A stretch of 64,000 nucleotides of DNA. Source: Streptomyces sp. CBMA291. GTDB lineage: Bacteria; Actinomycetota; Actinomycetes; Streptomycetales; Streptomycetaceae. Both the position numbers and the translations under genes were made by a program. Numbering within the stretch: position 1 is the first letter of the stretch; every line of letters begins with the position of its first letter. Positions 16,618 to 24,367 of the stretch are shown here, one piece after another. Location of the stretch: assembly GCF_014596525.1 (NCBI RefSeq), contig NZ_MSJP01000115.1:62001-126000 (forward strand), in the 5' to 3' direction. A model generated the notes under the pieces. It was not told where the DNA came from. It saw nothing but the letters and a program-made list of their open reading frames with translations, and made no database searches.

Positions 16618-16730
16618 CCCGGCCGCACCCTCTTCGCCGCGCTCCTCGCGCCGCACCCTCGCGCCGTACGCCTCGCCGCACTCCTCCCCGTACGGGGAAA
16701 CCCGGCCCCAGGCACGCCCCGGACCGCCCC

Positions 16731-16762
16731 CGAGGCAACGAGGCAACGAGGCAACGAGGCAA
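16731..16762. repeat. Four tandem copies of the 8-bp unit CGAGGCAA
   Basis: CGAGGCAA is repeated four times without change just downstream of the pentapeptide-protein stop codon. It is a simple-sequence tract likely to vary between strains. Confidence 0.9.
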
Positions 16763-16769
16763 CAGCACC

Positions 16770-17444
16770 CTAGTCCTCCACCCGCACCCCCCACTGCGCC
16801 GCGAACGCGGGCGCCAGATCGAAGAGTTGGGGCGTCGAGATCACCGCACCGGCCAGCGAGTCGAGCCCCCGGGTGATCTCAAGGCGCTGCGCCCCTCTCA
16901 GGTCCACGTTCCTCAGCCGCGCCCGGCTGAAGTCCGCGCCCGTGAGCGCGCAGTCCACGAACTCGACCCGCTCCAGCTCCGCGCCCCCGAAATCGGGCTC
17001 GCTCAGCACGCATCCCTCGAAGACGACGTCTCTCAGCTTCGCCCCGCGCAGGTTCAGATAGTCGATCTTCCCGCCCCGCACCACGACCCGCTCAAGGACC
17101 GCTCCGTGCAGCTGCGTCCCGCCGAGCCGCGCCTCCACCAGCTCCACGTCCCTGAGCTGCGCCCCCGCCAGGCCCGTGCCCACTCCCCGTACGCCCGTGA
17201 GCACCGAGTCCAGGAACCGGGCCCCCGCGAGTCTCGTCTCGTCGAGCCCGCACTCGCGCAGCGCGCAGTCCAGGAACCGCGCGCCCTCCCCCGACTGCCC
17301 GGCCAGGTCGAGCCCGGCCAGTTCGAGGCCGTCGTAGTCCCCGTCCGGTTCGAGCCCGCCCCCGTAACCCGCCAGGGGAGGCAGCCGCACCTCCGGCCGC
17401 CGCGCCCCCGCCACGGCCGCCTTCTTCTTCCGAGTCGTCGCCAT
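16770..17444 (-). CDS. Pentapeptide-repeat protein
   Basis: A 224-residue protein. After a basic start (ATTRKKKAAVAGARRP) it carries about 20 consecutive A(D/N)LXX-type pentapeptides, such as GLDLA, ARFLD, AQLRD, VELVE and ADFSR, which fold into a right-handed quadrilateral beta helix. Some such proteins mimic DNA and protect gyrase, but most are uncharacterised, and no quinolone or toxin context is present. The ATG at 17444 is chosen because upstream sequence loses the repeat pattern. Confidence 0.85.
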   Translation of the reverse strand: MATTRKKKAAVAGARRPEVRLPPLAGYGGGLEPDGDYDGLELAGLDLAGQSGEGARFLDCALRECGLDETRLAGARFLDSVLTGVRGVGTGLAGAQLRDVELVEARLGGTQLHGAVLERVVVRGGKIDYLNLRGAKLRDVVFEGCVLSEPDFGGAELERVEFVDCALTGADFSRARLRNVDLRGAQRLEITRGLDSLAGAVISTPQLFDLAPAFAAQWGVRVED

Positions 17445-17506
17445 GGATCCATCGTGACCCACGCCACTGACAATGCCGGGATGTCGCCCGGGGTCCTGCC
17501 GGGGAA

Positions 17507-17842
17507 TCAGACCCCGAGCACGTCCCAGGAGTGCGCCTTGTACTCCTTCAGGAACTCGGGGTGGTCCTCCCACATCCGGGCCACGGAACGCAGCACGTCC
17601 CAGTTGTGCTCCAGGGCCTGGTCCACGACCTGCCGCAGCTCGGGCGCGGATTCCCGCTTCTCCACGAGCCCGTTGACGGCCGAGGCGGCCTGCACGGTGT
17701 AGCGGGTGGCGCGCAGGGCCCGGGAGGTGTCGTCCATGCCGAAACCGTGGTCGCTGCCGTTGGTGGGGTCGAAGAGGGGGGTCAGCCGCGCCTCGATGAA
17801 GGCGGTGATCCGCTGGAAGCGCTGCTCGATGTCCGTGTCCAT
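17507..17842 (-). CDS. Conserved hypothetical small protein (111 aa)
   Basis: A small soluble protein beginning MDTDIEQRFQRITAFIEARL. The layout (short helix, a gap, then ALEHNWDVLRSVARMWEDHPEF) resembles the DUF6221 group common in streptomycetes, but I cannot confirm membership. It follows the GNAT gene on the same strand with a 9-bp gap, so the two are probably co-transcribed. Function unknown. Confidence 0.72.
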   Translation of the reverse strand: MDTDIEQRFQRITAFIEARLTPLFDPTNGSDHGFGMDDTSRALRATRYTVQAASAVNGLVEKRESAPELRQVVDQALEHNWDVLRSVARMWEDHPEFLKEYKAHSWDVLGV

Positions 17843-17851
17843 GGCACCTTC

Positions 17852-18346
17852 CTACACCCTGCCGGTGCCGGTGCCGCCCGCGCCCAGGGTCGCGAGGGCC
17901 CCGTCCGTGAGCCGGTAGACCGTCCACTCGTCCTGGGGGCGGGCGCCGAGGGCCTCGTAGAAGTCGATGGACGGCTTGTTCCAGTTCAGTACGGACCATT
18001 CGAGGCGTTCGTACCCGCGCTCGACGCAGATCCGGGCCAGCTCGGTGAGGAGCGCCTTGCCGTGGCCGCCGCCGCGCGCCTCGGGACGCACGTACAGGTC
18101 CTCCAGGTAGATGCCGTGGACCCCGCGCCAGGTGGAGAAGTTGAGGAACCAGAGCGCGAAGCCGACGGTCTCCCCCTCGTCGTTCTCGGCGATGTGCGCG
18201 TACGCGGCGGGCCGGGCACCGAAGAGGGCTTCGCGCAGGTGCTCGGGGGTGGCACGGACCTCGTGGAGGGCCTTCTCGTACTCGGCGAGGTCCTCGATCA
18301 TGCGGTGGATGACGGGGACGTCGGCGGGAAGGGCGTTACGGATCAT
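17852..18346 (-). CDS. GNAT acetyltransferase, diamine/spermidine N-acetyltransferase-like
   Basis: A 164-residue GNAT protein resembling SSAT-type enzymes. The opening IRNALPADVPVIHRMIEDLAEYE, the core YLEDLYVRPEARGGGHGKALL (acetyl-CoA loop) and the C-terminal WNKPSIDFYEALGARPQDEWTVYRL follow the SSAT order closely. It probably acetylates a polyamine or other primary amine, but the substrate is inferred. It is first in a short same-strand run with the 111-residue protein. Confidence 0.85.
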   Translation of the reverse strand: MIRNALPADVPVIHRMIEDLAEYEKALHEVRATPEHLREALFGARPAAYAHIAENDEGETVGFALWFLNFSTWRGVHGIYLEDLYVRPEARGGGHGKALLTELARICVERGYERLEWSVLNWNKPSIDFYEALGARPQDEWTVYRLTDGALATLGAGGTGTGRV

Positions 18347-18429
18347 GGCCCAAGACTGCCGGTTCGCCCCCGGACCTGGCCAGTGGGAACCGGACCTGAC
18401 CGGCGGGACCCGGGCGAGACCGGCGGGAG

Positions 18430-18523
18430 CCTGGCCTGACCGACGGGACCCGGACGAGACCCCCGGGACCCTGGCCTGACCCCCGGAACCCTGGCCTGAC
18501 CGACGGGACCCGGACGAGACCGC
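18430..18523. repeat. 60-bp-spaced direct repeats in the GNAT upstream spacer
   Basis: Two copies of a roughly 34-bp block containing CTGGCCTGACCGACGGGACC start 60 bp apart (near 18,430 and 18,490). Shorter fragments of it continue on both sides. No gene is supportable in this spacer. Confidence 0.75.
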
Positions 18524-18566
18524 CGGGAACTCCCGGGCGAGGCGCCCGTAGGGCAAGGGGCGCGGC

Positions 18567-19460
18567 CTACCCCCGTCGCTCCCTCAGCACCCGCGCGATC
18601 GCGACCTGCTCCGGATTCAGCCCCGGTTCGCCGTCCTCCACGTCCCACAGGCCGTTCTGGAGCACCCGGCCCAGCGTCCAGGTCACCGCGCGGTGCCGGT
18701 CGCCGACGACCTCCGCCAGCAGGTCGAAGCGCCACAGGATCTCGCCGGGGTCGGGGTCGAAGCGGTCCGTGAGCGCCGGGAGCAGGTCGAAGCCGGGGTC
18801 GCCCGCGAGCGGCTTCGGGTCGATCGCCAGCCAGGGCTCGCGCCCGCCGGCCAGGACGTTCCCCAGGTGCAGGTCCCAGTGGAGGAGCCGGTCGCCCGGT
18901 TCCGCCAGCACGTCCCGTACGGCCGCCGCGCAGTCCCGCAGGACCGCCGCGTCCTGCGGTCCGAGCCGTGCCGAGGCCGCCGGGACCTCGTCCAGCATGG
19001 CGCCCGCGAGAGCCCCCAGCGTCCGCAGCCCCTCGGGCGCGGGGACCGCCGTCAGCCGGGCGAGCAGCCCGGCGACGATGCCGAGGGCGGCCCGGGTGTC
19101 GGCGAGGGAGGACAGCGGCCGGGCCTCTTCGAGCCGTTCCAGGAGCATGGTGCCGGTGGCCGAATCGTGGTCGAGGAGGCGTACCGCACCGGCCCCGCCC
19201 CAGATGCGCAGGGCGACCGGTTCGCCCTCGGTCTCCTCGTCGAGGATCTGCATCTTGAGCGCGGCGGGGACCCCGTCGGTGATCCGTTCGACGGGCAGGA
19301 CGAGAGAGGCCACACCGTGCATCGAGGGGCCCGTGATCCGCAGCCCCCAGTGGCCGAGGAACTCCTCCGCCCGTCCGGGAAGCCCGGCGACGAACGCCCG
19401 CCCGGCCTCCCCGTTGTACTTCGCCTGCGCCGCCGCCAGCTCTTCGGGTACGTGGATCAT
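18567..19460 (-). CDS. Aminoglycoside/hydroxyurea phosphotransferase family kinase
   Basis: A 297-residue APH-fold kinase of the group containing streptomycin 6-kinases and hydroxyurea phosphotransferase. It shows ALKMQILDEE with the ATP-site Lys, MLLERL, the catalytic loop LLHWDLHLGNVLAGGREPW and the metal motif AIDPKPLAGDPGFDL. It may phosphorylate an antibiotic or an endogenous alcohol; resistance cannot be claimed from sequence. The ATG at 19460 has AGGG nine bases upstream, and seven extra residues upstream are unlikely. It stands alone with no biosynthetic genes around it. Confidence 0.85.
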   Translation of the reverse strand: MIHVPEELAAAQAKYNGEAGRAFVAGLPGRAEEFLGHWGLRITGPSMHGVASLVLPVERITDGVPAALKMQILDEETEGEPVALRIWGGAGAVRLLDHDSATGTMLLERLEEARPLSSLADTRAALGIVAGLLARLTAVPAPEGLRTLGALAGAMLDEVPAASARLGPQDAAVLRDCAAAVRDVLAEPGDRLLHWDLHLGNVLAGGREPWLAIDPKPLAGDPGFDLLPALTDRFDPDPGEILWRFDLLAEVVGDRHRAVTWTLGRVLQNGLWDVEDGEPGLNPEQVAIARVLRERRG

Positions 19461-19667
19461 TCCCCCGACCCTAGGGGGCATCCCCCAGCCCCCGCCAACC
19501 TCTTTCCCCGGTGCCGGGGCGAGCCCCTACGGGACGACGAAATCCGCACGTGAAGCGCCGTGTCGGCCCCTGAGACCGCCCCCGGGGCGGATCCCTTCCC
19601 GAGGCCCTATCCACAAGGCCGAACGCCCGGGTAACCTCCCGCCCACGCACCCGGAAGAGGGATACAC

Positions 19668-21056
19668 ATGAGCACGGTCAACGGCGGCATCTCGTTCTGG
19701 TACGCGCAGGAGGGCGCCCCCGCACCCCGCGAGCCGCTCCCCGGCGACACCACCGCCGACGTCTGCATCGTCGGCGGCGGCTACACGGGCCTGTGGACCG
19801 CGTACTACCTCAAGAAGGCCGTCCCCTTCCTGAACATCACCGTCCTCGAAGCCAAGTTCTGCGGATACGGCGCCTCCGGGCGCAACGGCGGCTGGCTCTA
19901 CAACGGCATCGCGGGCCGCGACCGCTACGCGCGACTGCACGGCCACGACGCCGCCGTCCGCCTCCAGCAGGCCATGAACGACACCGTCGGCGAGGTCGTC
20001 GACGTCTGCGAGCGGGAGGGGATAGCCGCCGACGTGCACCGGGGCGGAGTCCTCGAAGTCGCCCTCTCCCCCGCCCAGCTCGCCCGTCTCAAGGAGTTCC
20101 ACGCCGCCGAACTCGCGTACGGCGAAACGGACCGCGAGCTGTACGGGGCCCGCGAGACCGCCGAGCGGATCCGTGTCACCGGCGCCGTCGGCTCCTCCTG
20201 GACCCCGCACGGGGCGCGGCTGCACCCGGTGAAGCTGGTGAAGGGCCTGGCGGCGGCCGTCGAGGCGCTCGGCGTCACCCTCCACGAGTCGACGCCGGTC
20301 ACGGAGATCAAACCGAAGCACGCGCTCACCCCCTACGGGACCGTCCGCGCCCCCTACGTGCTGCGCTGCACCGAGGGCTTCACCGCCTCCCTCTCGGGCC
20401 AGCGCCGTACCTGGCTCCCCATGAACTCCTCGATGATCGCCACCGAGCCGCTCACCGAAGCGCAGTGGGACTCCCTCGGCTGGGAGGGCCGCGAGACCCT
20501 CGGCGACATGGCCCACGCCTATGTGTACGCCCAGCGCACCGCCGACGGCCGCATCGCGCTCGGCGGCCGGGGGGTTCCGTACCGCTTCGGCTCGAAGACC
20601 GACAACGACGGGCGCACCCAGCCCCAGACCGTCGAGGCCCTGCGCGAGATCCTGGTCCGCTTCTTCCCCCAGCTGGCCGGGGTACGGGTGGACCACGCCT
20701 GGTCCGGTGTGCTCGGCGTGCCCCGCGACTGGTGCGCCACGGTCACCCTGGACCGCTCCACCGGCCTCGGCTGGGCGGGCGGCTACGTCGGCTCGGGCGT
20801 CGCCACCGCCAACCTCGCCGCCCGCACCCTGCGCGACCTCATCCAGCAGGACTCGGGCCAGTCGGGCCCCACGGACCTGACGGCCCTCCCCTGGGTCGGC
20901 CACAAGGTCCGCAAATGGGAACCGGAGCCGCTGCGCTGGCTGGGCGTCCAGACCATGTACGCGGCCTTCCGGGGCGCGGACCGCCGCGAGACGACGGGCC
21001 ACACGGCGAAGACGGACCCGGTGGCGACGGTGGCAAACCGCTTGAGCGGGCGGTGA
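19668..21056 (+). CDS. FAD-dependent oxidoreductase, DAO / gamma-glutamylputrescine oxidase-like
   Basis: A 462-residue DAO-superfamily flavoenzyme that oxidises an amine or amino acid. The FAD dinucleotide motif is DVCIVGGGYTGLWTAYYLKK (about 31-50), followed by ASGRNGGWL, typical of the PuuB group. The C-terminal FAD motif is AGGYVGSGVATANLAARTLRDL. The ATG has a GGAAGAGGG site. No polyamine catabolic genes adjoin it, so the substrate is open. Confidence 0.88.
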   Translation: MSTVNGGISFWYAQEGAPAPREPLPGDTTADVCIVGGGYTGLWTAYYLKKAVPFLNITVLEAKFCGYGASGRNGGWLYNGIAGRDRYARLHGHDAAVRLQQAMNDTVGEVVDVCEREGIAADVHRGGVLEVALSPAQLARLKEFHAAELAYGETDRELYGARETAERIRVTGAVGSSWTPHGARLHPVKLVKGLAAAVEALGVTLHESTPVTEIKPKHALTPYGTVRAPYVLRCTEGFTASLSGQRRTWLPMNSSMIATEPLTEAQWDSLGWEGRETLGDMAHAYVYAQRTADGRIALGGRGVPYRFGSKTDNDGRTQPQTVEALREILVRFFPQLAGVRVDHAWSGVLGVPRDWCATVTLDRSTGLGWAGGYVGSGVATANLAARTLRDLIQQDSGQSGPTDLTALPWVGHKVRKWEPEPLRWLGVQTMYAAFRGADRRETTGHTAKTDPVATVANRLSGR

Positions 21057-21241
21057 GCAGGGACGGGAGGTACGGACGGTGACCACGGGTGGTGGGTACG
21101 GGCGGTGAGCAGGGGCGGTGGCTGCGGGCGGTCAGTACGGCCGGTGAGCGCGGGCGGACCCGGAATCGCCCGTACGGTCCTCCGGTCCGGACGTCCCGTA
21201 CCCCCTAAGGGCAGGGCCTACGGGACTTCATGCCCTCCGCC

Positions 21242-21643
21242 TCACCAGTCCCGCCAGTCATCCGTGATCTCGGTGGGCGAGATACCCCGTCTGGCCGCCA
21301 GCGCGGGCACGTCGACGCCGTGCTCCGTCAACGTCTGCTCGATGTACAGGCACAGGTCCTCGCGCTCCACGGTCTCGTAACCGGCGCCCCCGTGCTCATC
21401 GTTGATCCCGTTGAGCACCAGGACGACCCGCCGGACGGCCCCGAAGACCCGCTCGTCGTCCTGGCCGCCGAGCCCCCGCGCCTCCGACTCGAAGGCGAGC
21501 AGGGCGTTCTCGGTCGCCACGAGCAGCGATTCCGGGAACAGCTCCGCCAGGAAGGCGTCCTCGGGGGCGCGCGTCCCGGCGGCCAGTTCCCGCGCCTGCT
21601 CCTCGACGTTGGCCCGCCATGTCACCGATGGTCTGATCGTCAT
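21242..21643 (-). CDS. Conserved hypothetical acidic protein (133 aa)
   Basis: A helical acidic protein ending EITDDWRDW, with no membrane segment or known motif that I recognise. The start MTIRPSVTWR was chosen because the frame upstream is antisense to the tail of the Mrr-TerD gene and has no family character. It lies downstream of that gene on the same strand, about 100 bp away, and could be a partner of it. Function unknown. Confidence 0.7.
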   Translation of the reverse strand: MTIRPSVTWRANVEEQARELAAGTRAPEDAFLAELFPESLLVATENALLAFESEARGLGGQDDERVFGAVRRVVLVLNGINDEHGGAGYETVEREDLCLYIEQTLTEHGVDVPALAARRGISPTEITDDWRDW

Positions 21644-21743
21644 GCCGGGACCGTAGCCGCCGCCTCTGACAGTGCCGCCAGGGCGCCCGGTCGCGAGCGC
21701 CTCTGGTCTCGGTGCGGCTGCCGCCCCGCCTCGGGCCCTTCCC

Positions 21744-23996
21744 TCACTCCACGTCGATGCCGAAGTCCCCCACCAGTTCCTCAAGTCCGCCCCGGTAGCC
21801 CTTGCCGCCGAGGACGAAGTCCCAGTCGCCGCCGGAGCGGCGCCGGAACGAGCCGAGGACCAGGGCCTTCTCGCCCGGCCGCCCGTCGGAGACGACGAGC
21901 CGGTCGAGTTCGGTGCCGGAGTCGTCGCGCAGCCGGATGCCCGCGTCCGTGAACCCGCCGAGGTCCGCGTCCGGGTTGACCTCGGGGTCGACGGCGGCGA
22001 CGAGGACCAGCCGGTCGGCGCCCGCCGGAAGCGCGTCGAAGCCGACCCGGACGGCGGCCCGGTCACCGGGCGGGGCCGTCACCATCGCCACCGAACCGTC
22101 CGGCGTGGCCTGGTTGTTGAAGAAGACGAACCACTCGTCGCCGAGGACCCGGTTGCCCGCGCAGACGAGGGCGCAGACATCGAGGACGGCGTCCCCCGAC
22201 CAGACCATGCCGAGCAGGTTGAAGGCGTCGTCGGCCTCGTCGGAGGGGGTCGCGGGCACGGCACCGGCCCCGGGGGCCCCTGGGGCCGGGGAGGCCCCGG
22301 AGTCCCCGTAAGCCCCAGGGCCCTCACCAGCCCGCCTGCCCCCACCCGTACCACCCGTACCGCCTGAATCACCGACCACACCGGCCCCACTGGCCCCACC
22401 AACCCCACCGGCCCTGCCGCCCCCATGGCCCCCGCCGCCCCCACCCGGTCCCAACCGGCCCCGCAGACCGTGCTGGTGGAGCAGGTCGACGAGTTCGGTG
22501 CCGGGGATCAGAGTGAGGGGCTTGCCGTTGGCGAAGGTGTACGAGCCGGGCCCGAACTTGGAGGTGGTGACGAGCACGCCCTTGTTGGCACCGGCCCCCT
22601 GCACGGTCCCGAACAGATCCCGTACGGCGGTCGGCGGGACGGTGTTCCGGTACCGCTTCACCTGGACGACGATCGAGCCGCCGCTGATGGGGTCGGGATC
22701 GAGCGCCTCGACGTCGACGCCCCCGTCGTTGGAGCGGCGGGTGGTGACCGCCTGGAGCCCGCGGGCCCGGAACAGCTCGGCGACGAGCCCCTCGAAGGCG
22801 ATGGGATCCATGGCCAGCAGGTCCGGCTCCTCGCCGTCCCCCTGCACGACGACCTCGGTGCCCACCTGGTCGGGGGTGCGCAGCGGCGCGACCGCGGTCC
22901 GCTCGTCGGGCTTGGCGGAGAGCCGCCCGGAGAGCGCCCCGGTCAGACAGTCGACGGCGGCGACCAGCTCCAGGTTGAGCCGGTCGAAGACCTCGCGCCC
23001 GACGCCCGCGGTGGCCACGCAGACCCGGGAGTCGAGCCCGGTGGCGGGGTCGACACCCCCGACGTACCCGTTGAGGACGACCGTCTCAAGCGCGCCGAAG
23101 CGGTCGGCGGCGAACAGTTCCCGTACGGCGAGGAGGACGCTCTGCGCGAGGACGTCCCGGTAGAGCGCGCGGCGCTGGGTGACCGGCCGGGGCACCTCCT
23201 TCTCCTGGTCGGTGCCGGGCAGGTACTTGACGCCCTTGGCCTCGGGCACGATCTCGTAACCGGGCAGCTCCCAGTCGAGGACGAGGGCGCGCCCGCCCCG
23301 GTCGTAGGCGGCGGAGACCTCGCGGGGGAAGCCCTCGGGCCAGGCGGTGGAGGCGAAGAGGACGGCGGAGAAGAACTCGACGACGGTCTCGGCCTCGCCC
23401 TCGCGGAGGGCGGCGACGGTGCCGGCGACCCCGGCGTTGTGCGTGCGGATCTCGGCCATCCGGGCGGCGGCCCAGGTGTCGTACTCGCGTCGGTACGCGG
23501 CCAGTTGCTCGGCCCTGCGGGCCTCGGCGGCCTGCGCCGCGTACCAGTCGTGCTCGAACCTGGCGCGCGCGTCCCGCTCCGCCTGGGCGCGCCCGGAGGC
23601 GGTCCAGGCACTCTGCGGCTGGTAACGCCGCTGGTCAGGCAGGGGTACGGGCTCCGCGAGCGGGCCGGGCGAGAACGGCTCGACGCTCTCCTCTCGACGC
23701 AGCGCGTCCACCGCGAAGGGCGGCGCCCCGCACCCGGCGGCGAGCAGCCCCTGGAGGGCGGCGACCCGCTCGTCCAGCTCCCGGGTGCGGCGCAGGGCGT
23801 CGGCGTCCCGCTGCTGCCGGTACGCGGCCCGCTGCTCGCGCTGCATCCTGGCCACGTCCCGCTCGTACGCCCGCTGCGCCCGCTCGGCCTCGCGCCGCTG
23901 CCGCAGCACGGCCTGTTGCTGCCCCTCACGCTGCCGCTGCGCCAGCCGTTGCTGCTCGGCCCAGATCCCGATCAGCCCACCGGAACGCCGACTCAT
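21744..23996 (-). CDS. Coiled-coil / Mrr-type restriction endonuclease / TerD fusion protein
   Basis: A 750-residue multidomain protein. Residues 1-200 are Arg/Gln/Ala-rich coiled coil. Residues 200-385 form a globular domain I do not recognise. Residues 396-510 are an Mrr_cat nuclease domain with its PD-(D/E)xK core visible: FEGLVAELFRARG, DGGVDVEA with Asp428, and VVQVKRY with Gln445 and Lys447. A Gly-rich linker (about 512-590) leads to a C-terminal TerD domain with VFFNNQATPDG and GGLEELVGDFGID. It probably cleaves modified or foreign DNA under control of a Ca2+-binding TerD module. Fusions of TerD with DNA-processing domains have been predicted computationally. The ATG at 23996 has a GAGG site. 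Confidence 0.88.
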   Translation of the reverse strand: MSRRSGGLIGIWAEQQRLAQRQREGQQQAVLRQRREAERAQRAYERDVARMQREQRAAYRQQRDADALRRTRELDERVAALQGLLAAGCGAPPFAVDALRREESVEPFSPGPLAEPVPLPDQRRYQPQSAWTASGRAQAERDARARFEHDWYAAQAAEARRAEQLAAYRREYDTWAAARMAEIRTHNAGVAGTVAALREGEAETVVEFFSAVLFASTAWPEGFPREVSAAYDRGGRALVLDWELPGYEIVPEAKGVKYLPGTDQEKEVPRPVTQRRALYRDVLAQSVLLAVRELFAADRFGALETVVLNGYVGGVDPATGLDSRVCVATAGVGREVFDRLNLELVAAVDCLTGALSGRLSAKPDERTAVAPLRTPDQVGTEVVVQGDGEEPDLLAMDPIAFEGLVAELFRARGLQAVTTRRSNDGGVDVEALDPDPISGGSIVVQVKRYRNTVPPTAVRDLFGTVQGAGANKGVLVTTSKFGPGSYTFANGKPLTLIPGTELVDLLHQHGLRGRLGPGGGGGGHGGGRAGGVGGASGAGVVGDSGGTGGTGGGRRAGEGPGAYGDSGASPAPGAPGAGAVPATPSDEADDAFNLLGMVWSGDAVLDVCALVCAGNRVLGDEWFVFFNNQATPDGSVAMVTAPPGDRAAVRVGFDALPAGADRLVLVAAVDPEVNPDADLGGFTDAGIRLRDDSGTELDRLVVSDGRPGEKALVLGSFRRRSGGDWDFVLGGKGYRGGLEELVGDFGIDVE

Positions 23997-24241
23997 CGAC
24001 CTCACCCCTCCCCCCGGGGCCCGCGGGACACCACCGCGACCGCCCCGAAACGCCGAAGCCCCCCGTCGGGTCCGCTCCGACGACTCCCGCCTTCACAAGA
24101 CCGCCAGCGTACGTGCCGTGTCGTGCCGCGTAGTGCCGGTTTGCGACCTTGCCGGGGGGCTTGTTCATGCCGTACGCCTCCCAGGACGCGCCCGGCCCGG
24201 CGATCGGGTGGCGTGACCCGCGCCCCGGGCCCCGAAATGAA

Positions 24242-24288
24242 GGCGCCCGCCGGGCTCACGGTCGGTTCCGTGAGCGCGGCGGGCGCCG
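24242..24288. terminator. GC-rich hairpin
   Basis: GGCGCCCGCCG...CTCACGG pairs with CCGTGAG...CGGCGGGCGCC around TCGGTT. It stands 113 bp beyond the 3' end of the DUF11 wall-protein gene and more than 240 bp upstream of the Mrr-TerD start, so it most likely ends the wall-protein transcript. Confidence 0.75.
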
Positions 24289-24321
24289 GTCGGTGCGGCC
24301 GGGCTGAGCCGGGCCGAACCG

Positions 24322-24352
24322 GGCTGAGCCGGGGTCGGTCCCGGCTCAGCCT
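24322..24352. terminator. Hairpin after the DUF11 wall-protein gene
   Basis: GGCTGAGCCGGG pairs with CCCGGCTCAGCC around GTCGGT, directly downstream of the wall-protein stop on the minus strand. Near copies of GGGCTGAGCCGGG just to the left suggest a duplicated terminator arm. Confidence 0.75.
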
Positions 24353-24367
24353 CGGGGGGGGGGACGG

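Larger units (their letters stand above)
23997..24367. other. Non-coding spacer with two hairpins
   Basis: This 371-bp spacer holds the promoter region of the Mrr-TerD gene at its left end and two hairpin terminators at its right end, then a run of G next to the wall-protein stop. No open frame in it has convincing codon bias or a ribosome site. Confidence 0.6.

Noticed and set aside
18447..18514. Two copies of GACCCGGA, the 8-bp TraB recognition (TRS/clt) sequence of Streptomyces plasmids
   Set aside because: They lie in a spacer 10.7 kb outside the AICE and are part of a local 60-bp repeat, so they are unlikely to be the transfer locus. No clustered copies were found inside the element.
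18567..19460. Part of an aminoglycoside biosynthetic or resistance cluster
   Set aside because: The kinase is of the APH fold, but all neighbours are housekeeping or unknown genes; there is no cluster.
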